From: an uncultured Clostridia bacterium | GTDB taxonomy: Bacteria; Bacillota; Clostridia; Oscillospirales; Oscillospiraceae | Reading direction: 5' to 3' | Assembly: GCA_947167725.1 (NCBI GenBank) | Contig: CAMVJF010000009.1 | Location: forward strand, 1-18,802 | DNA: 18,802 bases | Part shown: piece by piece, positions 1 to 5,510 of the stretch | How the letters are laid out: the number at the start of each line of letters is the position of its first letter | How positions within the stretch are numbered: position 1 is the first letter of the stretch | Made by a program: the position numbers and the translations under genes | The notes under the pieces: generated by a model | What the model was told of the DNA's origin: nothing | What the model saw: only the letters and a program-made list of their open reading frames with translations | Database searches by the model: none

Positions 1-675
1 GTGCGCGTGGTCAAAATGGGAGAGTTCTCCACTGAGCTCTGCGGCGGCACTCATCTGAACAGCACGGCAAAGGTCGGCCTGTTCCACATCGTGTCCGAGG
101 GATCGGTCGCGTCCGGAGTCCGCAGGATTGAGGCATATACCGGCAAAAAGGCACTTGAACTGATGCGGGCCCGCTTTGACTCACTCGATGCTGTCGCCGC
201 TCTGTTCAAGGCCCCTGTCGACGCAGCGGCCGAAAAAGTGAAACAGCAGGCTGAGGAACTCAGGGAAGCCAAACGGCTGATCGAGCAGTTTAAGGCCAAA
301 GAATCTGCCGGCGGCGCGGACAGTCTGCTCTCCGGCGCAAAAGAGATCGGCGGCGTGCATGTCGTGACCGTGAAGAAGAAAGACGCGGATGCGAACTCGC
401 TGCGTCAGCTCGGCGATGTGCTTCGCGACAAGGACGGCTCGGTCGTCGCGGTGATCGCTTCGCTCAACGGAGAGAAGATCACACTCCAGTGCGTATGCGG
501 AAAGGACGCCATCGACAAGGGCGTTTGCGCCTGCGACATCATCCGCGCTGTTGCTCCGATCATCAACGGCAAGGGCGGCGGTAAAAAAGACTCCGCCATG
601 GGCGGCGGAACGAATCCCGACAAGCTTGACGATGCGCTCGCCGCTGTGGAAAAAATCGTTTCTGAAATCGTCTGA
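1..675 (+). CDS. alaS: Alanyl-tRNA synthetase, C-terminal part (5' truncated by window edge)
   Basis: Alanyl-tRNA synthetase charges tRNA-Ala in the cytoplasm; this piece covers the end of the editing region and the C-terminal domain. The window opens inside the gene: the reading frame is open from base 1, and the GTG there is an internal valine codon, not a start. The CGGTH motif (residues 14-18 of the fragment) is the zinc-binding Cys-X3-His signature of the AlaRS editing domain. A helical linker (about residues 75-105) follows, then a C-terminal DHHA1-type domain ending in a glycine-rich segment (GKGGGKKD, about 188-195, then GGG) typical of the family's tail. Only about 224 residues of a protein that is usually near 870 are present. 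The HIT gene starts 15 bases after the stop and is probably co-transcribed. Identification is firm; the rest of the gene lies outside the window. Confidence 0.95.
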   Translation: MRVVKMGEFSTELCGGTHLNSTAKVGLFHIVSEGSVASGVRRIEAYTGKKALELMRARFDSLDAVAALFKAPVDAAAEKVKQQAEELREAKRLIEQFKAKESAGGADSLLSGAKEIGGVHVVTVKKKDADANSLRQLGDVLRDKDGSVVAVIASLNGEKITLQCVCGKDAIDKGVCACDIIRAVAPIINGKGGGKKDSAMGGGTNPDKLDDALAAVEKIVSEIV

Positions 676-690
676 AAGGAGAATAATAAC

Positions 691-1035
691 ATGCTGAATG
701 ATTGCCTGTTCTGCGCCATTCTCGGAGGGGAGATCCCTTGCAGCAAGGTATATGAGGACGACTACGTGCTGGCTTTCCGCGATATCAACCCGCAGGCACC
801 TGTCCATGTTCTCGTCGTGCCGAAAGAGCATATCGCATGCGCGCTCGATATCGGGGAAGAAAACTCATTCTTTGTCTCAAAGTGCTTTGAGGCGATTGCC
901 AAGATCGCCAAGGCCGAGGGACTTGAAAATGGGTTCCGCGTTGTCAATAACTGCGGCATAGACGGAGGGCAGAGCGTGATGCACCTGCACTTCCACTTGA
1001 TCGGCGGAGAAAAGTTCGCAGAGAAAATCATCTGA
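691..1035 (+). CDS. HIT-family (histidine triad) nucleotide hydrolase
   Basis: A 114-residue histidine-triad protein of the HINT branch, a cytoplasmic nucleoside phosphoramidate or AMP-lysine hydrolase by family knowledge. The catalytic triad HxHxH is at H98, H100 and H102, inside a QSVMHLHFHLIGG segment. The N-terminus carries CLFC (C5, C8), the optional zinc-binding pair found in many bacterial HITs. The central NPQAPVHVLVVPKEH stretch is also typical. Length is normal for the family. The ATG at 691 follows a GGAG-type site in AAAGGAGAATAATAAC at good spacing. It lies 15 bases behind alaS and is followed by an intrinsic terminator, so alaS-HIT looks like the end of a transcription unit. The physiological substrate cannot be read from sequence. 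Confidence 0.95.
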   Translation: MLNDCLFCAILGGEIPCSKVYEDDYVLAFRDINPQAPVHVLVVPKEHIACALDIGEENSFFVSKCFEAIAKIAKAEGLENGFRVVNNCGIDGGQSVMHLHFHLIGGEKFAEKII

Positions 1036-1046
1036 TTATTTTTACC

Positions 1047-1078
1047 AAAAGACCCGCATGAGCATCGTGCGGGTCTTT
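1047..1078 (+). terminator. Intrinsic terminator after the HIT gene
   Basis: GACCCGCA (1051-1058) pairs perfectly with TGCGGGTC (1068-1075) across a 9-base loop. It is flanked by AAAA on the left and TTT on the right. It sits 12 bases past the HIT stop and 20 bases before the comEC start. The T-tract is short, so some read-through into comEC is likely. Confidence 0.8.
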
Positions 1079-1096
1079 CGGCGCGGGGAGTAACGC

Positions 1097-3364
1097 ATGA
1101 GAAAACTTGCGATCGCGTCATTTGCTTTTTCGGCAGCCGTATTTGCCGCCAATTTCATCTTCGGACGCGTCGCCGCGTTATATGCCGCGCTGTTTTGCGC
1201 CGTGGTCGGCGCTCTGCTGCTTTCTCTGCGGCTCAAGAGTATCCGAGCTTTGATAATCGCCGCGTTTGCGGCGTCCTTCGGCCTTCTCGTTTTCTGCGCA
1301 CACTATGATCTTTCGGTCGAAAGGGCACATAGTCTCTCCAGGGTAACGAAGGAGCTTTCGTTTGAATTGCTTGAGAATCCCAAGAGTTACGAGAATTATT
1401 CGTGTGTGGAAGCGAGGATCACAACGAAAGGAAGCTCTCATTTGCGCTGCCTGTTGTATGATTCCGATGGCGGGATCAACAAACTCAAGGCAGGAGACAG
1501 GATCACGGCAACGGTCAGTCTGTCCGCTGCCGATATCAGATACGGCCAAAAAACGAGCCGATATACATCGAAAGACATCTATCTAACGGGAACGCTGAAA
1601 CAAGGCTTTGCATATATCAGTCATGTTATCTCGCCGCGTTCTGCCGCGGGCCTGGTCACACGAGCGATCGAAATTCGGATCGGTCAGCTTTTTCCCGCGG
1701 ATACGGCACCATTTTTCAGAGCTTTGAGTCTGGGAGATAAGAGTGATCTTTATGATCGTGACGCGCTGTATGTCTCACTCAGCAGAGCCGGACTGATGCA
1801 CATTGTTGCAGTGTCGGGCATGCACGTCAGCTATTTGCTCGGCTTTCTGCGTCTCGTTTTTGGAAAGGGGAGACGAAGCGCTCTCTTCTGCATCCTGATG
1901 ATCTGGGCATTTGTCGCCGTCACCGGCTTGTCGCCTTCCGCTGTTCGCGCAGCTTTTATGCAGACGATCCTCTTGCTCGCTCCGTTGTTTGGAAGAGAGG
2001 ACGATCCGCTGACATCTCTCGGTGCAGCGCTTGCATTTCTTCTCCTGCATAATCCTTTCGCGGCGGAAAGTGTCAGTCTCCAGCTCTCATTCGCCGCGAT
2101 GCTGGGCGTCGTTACGGTCGGCGAGAGCCTTGCCGATACGATCTATGAACGGATGGGCGAGGAGAATCCATCGCGTATCCTTCGCTATCCGGTAAGCGTG
2201 CTATGCAGCTCGATCGGCGTAATGGTTTTTACGATCCCGATCTCCGCGTTTCATTTCGGGTATGTGACACTGCTGTCGCCGGTGAGCAATCTCCTCTGTC
2301 TGTGGGCGGTGCCGATCTGCTTCCTCGGCGCTTTTATCGTTTGTATTCTCGGATTCATTCCTGCGGTCGGAACGATTGCGGCCTCGATGCTTTCTGTCCT
2401 CGCACGTTATATCTTCTGGATCGGAGAGAAGATTTCATCACTTGTTTTTTCGGTTGTCTATCTATCCCACAGTCTCCTTACGATCTGGATCGTGCTGTTT
2501 TATGTGTCACTTTCGCTGGTTTTCCTGCTTAAGCTGAAAATACGATGGAAGATCATAATTCCGACTGCAACGGCGATCGTCTCGCTGCTGATTTCTCATT
2601 TCGGATTGATTTGGTATTATTCAGCCGCTGAAGGAACTGTCACGGCCGTCGATGTAGGACAAGGTCAGTGCATCACCGCGTTTACGCGCGACGGGACTGT
2701 TATGGTCGACTGCGGCAGCATCAGTTACGGAGAGTACAACGCAGGAGACGAGGCGGCCGCCTATCTCATAAGCTGCGGCAGAAAAAGGATCGATACGCTC
2801 ATATTGACCCATCTTCACAGCGATCACGTCAACGGCTTTGAGCGGCTCTTTAATTTGATGGAGATCGGGAAGCTCGTCATCCCGGAAAACGCGTCGTATG
2901 ACAATGAGGTACTTGAAGAAATTGTTCTCTGTGCAGTCCGTCACGGGATCCGCATCGAAGGCGTATCGGGAAACAGTTTTCAGCGCGCGGGCGACGTCGG
3001 GATACTTCTGCTTGATCCGAACAGCAAAGGCGACGGGAATGAATACTGCATGCCGGTCGTTTTGACCGTTGGGAAGGAACGTGTCATCATCACCGGTGAC
3101 GCGCCTGCGTCTACGGAGAAAATGCTGGTAAATACCTGCGAGCTCTCCGAGGTCGACATCCTGGTCGTAGGGCATCACGGCTCGAAAAGCGCGAGCTGCA
3201 GAGAATTTCTCGGTGCGATCGGCGGCAGACGAGCGATCATCAGCGTCGGAAAAAACAGCTTCGGTCATCCGGCAACGGAAACACTTGAACGCCTTGCGTC
3301 ATTCGGTTATACTGTATTCAGAACGGATACAGACGGAAATGTGGAGATTCGCATCCATGGCTAA
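1097..3364 (+). CDS. comEC: ComEC/Rec2-type DNA uptake channel protein
   Basis: A 755-residue polytopic membrane protein of the ComEC/Rec2 family, which moves single-stranded DNA across the cytoplasmic membrane during natural transformation. In order: three N-terminal hydrophobic segments (about 5-70); a small external domain (about 75-175); the competence-domain core with the signature HIVAVSGMHVSYL (235-247) and many membrane helices to about residue 508; then a C-terminal metallo-beta-lactamase domain. The lactamase domain keeps its metal motif THLHSDH (H572, H574, D576, H577), GDAP (D668) and HHGS (H693, H694), so it looks catalytically intact. Length is normal. ATG 1097 follows GGGGAG. 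The 3' end overlaps holA by 8 bases. No other competence gene is in the window, so whether the organism transforms is unknown. Confidence 0.95.
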   Translation: MRKLAIASFAFSAAVFAANFIFGRVAALYAALFCAVVGALLLSLRLKSIRALIIAAFAASFGLLVFCAHYDLSVERAHSLSRVTKELSFELLENPKSYENYSCVEARITTKGSSHLRCLLYDSDGGINKLKAGDRITATVSLSAADIRYGQKTSRYTSKDIYLTGTLKQGFAYISHVISPRSAAGLVTRAIEIRIGQLFPADTAPFFRALSLGDKSDLYDRDALYVSLSRAGLMHIVAVSGMHVSYLLGFLRLVFGKGRRSALFCILMIWAFVAVTGLSPSAVRAAFMQTILLLAPLFGREDDPLTSLGAALAFLLLHNPFAAESVSLQLSFAAMLGVVTVGESLADTIYERMGEENPSRILRYPVSVLCSSIGVMVFTIPISAFHFGYVTLLSPVSNLLCLWAVPICFLGAFIVCILGFIPAVGTIAASMLSVLARYIFWIGEKISSLVFSVVYLSHSLLTIWIVLFYVSLSLVFLLKLKIRWKIIIPTATAIVSLLISHFGLIWYYSAAEGTVTAVDVGQGQCITAFTRDGTVMVDCGSISYGEYNAGDEAAAYLISCGRKRIDTLILTHLHSDHVNGFERLFNLMEIGKLVIPENASYDNEVLEEIVLCAVRHGIRIEGVSGNSFQRAGDVGILLLDPNSKGDGNEYCMPVVLTVGKERVIITGDAPASTEKMLVNTCELSEVDILVVGHHGSKSASCREFLGAIGGRRAIISVGKNSFGHPATETLERLASFGYTVFRTDTDGNVEIRIHG

Positions 3365-4406
3365 GGGCAAAGAAGAATCCAAATTGAATTTTAAGCTCGA
3401 GCTCCAGAAGCTGATAAACGAAGGGCCGCGGAGATTATATCTCCTCTGGGGCAAGGAGGATTATCTCCGGGAGCAATATCTGATCAGGCTCAAGGCACAG
3501 GTGATACCGGAGGGGGAGAGCGGCTTCAATTACCGGCGCTTCGATGGGCCGGAGATTTCCGCTGCCGCGCTGCGCGAGGCAATCGACGCCATGCCGTTTC
3601 TCTCAGACAGGACTTTTCTCGAACTGCGGGATCCTGACTTGAACAGGCTGAAGGAAGCGCAGGAGATCATGCCTCTGCTGGAGGACATACCTGATTACTG
3701 CACGATCTGTATCGTACTGAACGCAGAGTATGAGCCGGACGGCAGGCTTAAGCTTATCAAGACCATTCGTGAGAAAGGCTGTGATCTGAAGTTCAGTCAG
3801 CAGGGACAGGGTGCGCTAATCGACTGGATCTCGCGCCGTTTTGCTGCCCACGGTAAGCGGATCGAATTTGAGGCGGCGCAGCGCCTGATTTTTATCAGTG
3901 GAGATCTCATGAATCGGCTGATCCCCGAGATCGAGAAGATCGCGGCGTATACGGCCGGGGATAAGGTAAGCGTCTCTGAGGTCGAAGCGGTGGCCCACCA
4001 TATCCCGGAAGCGCAGATCTTCACGCTGACGGATTATCTGGCGGAGAGACGATATAACGCTGCGATGAACACGCTTGCCGAACTCCTCGCGGAAAACGAA
4101 TATGAGCCGATCTTCCTACTTGCGGTGCTTGGAAACCAGATGCGGCGTCTATATGCTGCGCGGCTTGCCATTGAAAAAGAACTTGGCACTAAATTTGTGA
4201 TGGATGCCTGCGGCGTCAAGTTTGATTTTCTTGCCAGAAAGCTGCTGAATGCGGCGAGAGGCTTTTCGCTCGATCAACTCAGAGCCGCGGTCGAGCTATG
4301 CGCCGAAACCGATCTGAAAATGAAGAGCGGCGGGGGAGACGGCAGAGAGTATGTCAAAAACGCCGTGCTGGCAATCGCCTCGGGAGCAACGGATGCTGCG
4401 TGTTAA
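3357..4406 (+). CDS. holA: DNA polymerase III subunit delta
   Basis: The delta subunit of the clamp loader, which opens the beta sliding clamp during replication. The protein is 349 residues, the usual size. Near the N-terminus LYLLWGKEDYLREQ is the family's degenerate nucleotide-binding segment. The middle carries the SGDLMNRLIPEIEKIAAY pattern of the AAA-like lid region, and the C-terminal collar domain follows (about residues 220-345, including YEPIFLLAVLGNQMRRLY). The frame is open further upstream to 3213, but that part lies inside comEC. I chose ATG 3357 because a GGAG site (3343-3346) precedes it and the protein then begins MAKGKEESK. It overlaps the comEC stop by 8 bases and is overlapped by rnmV by 14 bases, indicating translational coupling. 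The comEC-holA order is common in Bacillota. Confidence 0.93.
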   Translation: MAKGKEESKLNFKLELQKLINEGPRRLYLLWGKEDYLREQYLIRLKAQVIPEGESGFNYRRFDGPEISAAALREAIDAMPFLSDRTFLELRDPDLNRLKEAQEIMPLLEDIPDYCTICIVLNAEYEPDGRLKLIKTIREKGCDLKFSQQGQGALIDWISRRFAAHGKRIEFEAAQRLIFISGDLMNRLIPEIEKIAAYTAGDKVSVSEVEAVAHHIPEAQIFTLTDYLAERRYNAAMNTLAELLAENEYEPIFLLAVLGNQMRRLYAARLAIEKELGTKFVMDACGVKFDFLARKLLNAARGFSLDQLRAAVELCAETDLKMKSGGGDGREYVKNAVLAIASGATDAAC

Positions 4407-4992
4407 AGAAGTGATCGTCGTAGAGGGACGATACGACAGGAATACGCTGCGTCAGATCGTAGACGCCGTGGTGATAGAGACGAAGGGCTTCGGTATCTTC
4501 AACGACCGTCAGAAACAGAAGCTGCTGCGGACCATGGCAGAGACAAGAGGCCTCATTATTCTGACCGATCCCGACGGCGCCGGCTTTCTGATCCGCAATC
4601 ACATCAAATCCTTCATTCCGCCGGAACTGGTCAAGCAGGCTTATGTTCCAGATATTCCGGGAAAAGAGAGAAGAAAAACCAAGCCTTCCCGGGAAGGAAA
4701 GCTCGGCGTAGAAGGAATGAGAGCGGAGATCCTCTTCGAAGCACTTCGCCGCGCCGGCGCGTCTTTTGAGGATGAAAACAGCGCGGCGCTCGACTCCGCG
4801 ATCACCAAGACCGATCTGTACCGTCTTGGCCTGTCGGGAAAAGAGAACAGCGCAAGACTCCGCGCCGCGCTGATCCGCTCACTCGATCTGCCGGAGCATT
4901 TGAGCGCGGATGCGTTACTTGATGTTCTGAACGCGACGATGAGTCTGGAAGAGCTTATTTCCCGCACTGCTCTTCTAGCAACAGAGACGTGA
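4393..4992 (+). CDS. rnmV: Ribonuclease M5 (5S rRNA maturation)
   Basis: RNase M5 is a Toprim-fold endonuclease that trims precursor 5S rRNA in low-GC Gram-positives. The 199-residue product begins with the Toprim glutamate motif VVEGRYD (E11) and has the DxD motif LTDPDGAG (D59, D61). The KERRKTKPSREGKLGVEG stretch that follows is highly characteristic of M5. ATG 4393 was chosen over an in-frame ATG at 4351 because GGGAG lies 6 bases ahead and the family starts at this point. It overlaps holA by 14 bases. Its more familiar neighbour is ksgA, so placement behind holA is a little unusual. Its last 38 bases overlap a convergent small gene on the - strand. There is no terminator directly after it; the first hairpin downstream is at 5264-5292. 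Confidence 0.92.
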   Translation: MLRVKEVIVVEGRYDRNTLRQIVDAVVIETKGFGIFNDRQKQKLLRTMAETRGLIILTDPDGAGFLIRNHIKSFIPPELVKQAYVPDIPGKERRKTKPSREGKLGVEGMRAEILFEALRRAGASFEDENSAALDSAITKTDLYRLGLSGKENSARLRAALIRSLDLPEHLSADALLDVLNATMSLEELISRTALLATET

Positions 4993-5191
4993 TCAGCGCA
5001 ACGATCCCAAGCCCCTGCGGCGTTTCGGCCAGCGCGGCGGCAAGCATTGTTTTTTCATAACCGCAATCTGCTGTGATTAGGAGCATGAAGGCGCAAAAGA
5101 GCATGGCGCAGGAAAGCTTGAGCGTTCCCATGAATATGTACCAGGCCTCGTCGCACATGCTTGTCATGCGGCGAAATGCTTTTTTGATCAT
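4955..5191 (-). CDS. Small two-helix membrane protein, function unknown
   Basis: A 78-residue hypothetical protein that I do not recognise. The N-terminus is basic (MIKKAFRR). A first hydrophobic segment spans about residues 19-41 (LKLSCAMLFCAFMLLI) and a second about 58-73 (QGLGIVALITSLLL), so a two-helix membrane protein is likely. It has five cysteines, two of them within the first helix. The frame extends upstream to 5260, but ATG 5191 is preferred because GGGGTGAT precedes it and the longer N-terminus looks unlike protein. A TTGTCA-17-TAGACT promoter 17 bases upstream supports expression. The gene runs convergent to rnmV and overlaps its last 38 bases. The promoter, ribosome site and hydrophobic pattern together argue that it is real; a chance frame cannot be fully excluded. 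Confidence 0.65.
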   Translation of the reverse strand: MIKKAFRRMTSMCDEAWYIFMGTLKLSCAMLFCAFMLLITADCGYEKTMLAAALAETPQGLGIVALITSLLLEEQCGK

Positions 5192-5208
5192 CCGATCACC
5201 CCGAATCG

Positions 5209-5237
5209 AGTCTACTCTATGACCGGGGGAATGACAA
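5209..5237 (-). promoter_or_regulatory. Sigma-A-like promoter of the small membrane protein gene
   Basis: Read on the - strand: TTGTCA (5232-5237), a 17-base spacer, TAGACT (5209-5214). This matches the consensus at 5/6 and 4/6 positions with ideal spacing. It lies 17 bases ahead of the ATG at 5191. It is the main argument that the small gene is expressed independently. Confidence 0.6.
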
Positions 5238-5263
5238 GGAACAGTTTTTTCCTCTGACACGGA

Positions 5264-5292
5264 AAAAAGCCGGAATCCGCTTCCGGCTTTTT
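5264..5292. terminator. Bidirectional intrinsic terminator
   Basis: AAAAAGCCGGAA (5264-5275) pairs perfectly over 12 bases with TTCCGGCTTTTT (5281-5292) around a 5-base loop. A-tract and T-tract flanks make it work from both sides. On the + strand it would end the comEC-holA-rnmV transcript. On the - strand it backs up the terminator of the tRNA and shields the small gene's promoter. Confidence 0.85.
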
Positions 5293-5334
5293 GTGACGGA
5301 TGAATTGTTCACAATCGTTTGATATAGTAAACAA

Positions 5335-5363
5335 CGCCGCCGCAGATGAGATCTGTGACGGCG
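5335..5363 (-). terminator. Terminator hairpin abutting tRNA-Arg
   Basis: On the - strand CGCCGTCACAGAT pairs with ATCTGCGGCGGCG around a CTC loop, with one G-U pair and one mismatch in 13 positions. TTGTTTACT follows. The hairpin begins at the base immediately after the encoded CCA of the tRNA (5364), leaving no spacer. It is the likely intrinsic terminator of the tRNA unit, and it must be removed completely to expose CCA. Confidence 0.6.
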
Positions 5364-5440
5364 TGGCACCCACGAGAGGATTCGAACCTCCGACCCCTCG
5401 CTTAGGAGGCGAGTGCTCTATCCTGCTGAGCTACGTGGGC
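5364..5440 (-). tRNA. tRNA-Arg, anticodon CCT
   Basis: A complete 77-base cloverleaf on the - strand. The acceptor arm GCCCACG pairs with CGTGGGT (a G-U at the first pair), the D-arm begins GCTC, and the anticodon stem CTCGC/GCGAG encloses the loop CTCCTAA. This gives anticodon CCT, which reads the arginine codon AGG. The T-arm contains GGTTCGAATCC, and the 3' CCA is encoded. It is a single tRNA gene with its own promoter at 5463-5491 and a hairpin directly behind. Confidence 0.97.
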
Positions 5441-5462
5441 GTATTATTGGAAAAGCTTGTTT

Positions 5463-5491
5463 ATTTTAGCGCAGAATACGGCGTATGTCAA
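5463..5491 (-). promoter_or_regulatory. Strong sigma-A promoter of tRNA-Arg
   Basis: Read on the - strand: TTGACA (5486-5491), a 17-base spacer, TAAAAT (5463-5468). This is a perfect -35 box and 5/6 in the -10 box. Start of transcription is predicted near 5456, about 16 bases ahead of the mature tRNA. The -35 box ends only 4 bases from the ribosome site of the divergent ABC transporter gene (5496-5503), so promoters for the two genes must overlap. Confidence 0.85.
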
Positions 5492-5510
5492 CATTGGAAA
5501 GGACCTCTGT

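Noticed and set aside
1..3. GTG as the start of a short protein
   Set aside because: The following residues are the middle of AlaRS, so the codon is internal and the gene begins before the window.
181..831. A - strand frame opposite alaS and the HIT gene
   Set aside because: Shadow of two clearly identified + strand genes.
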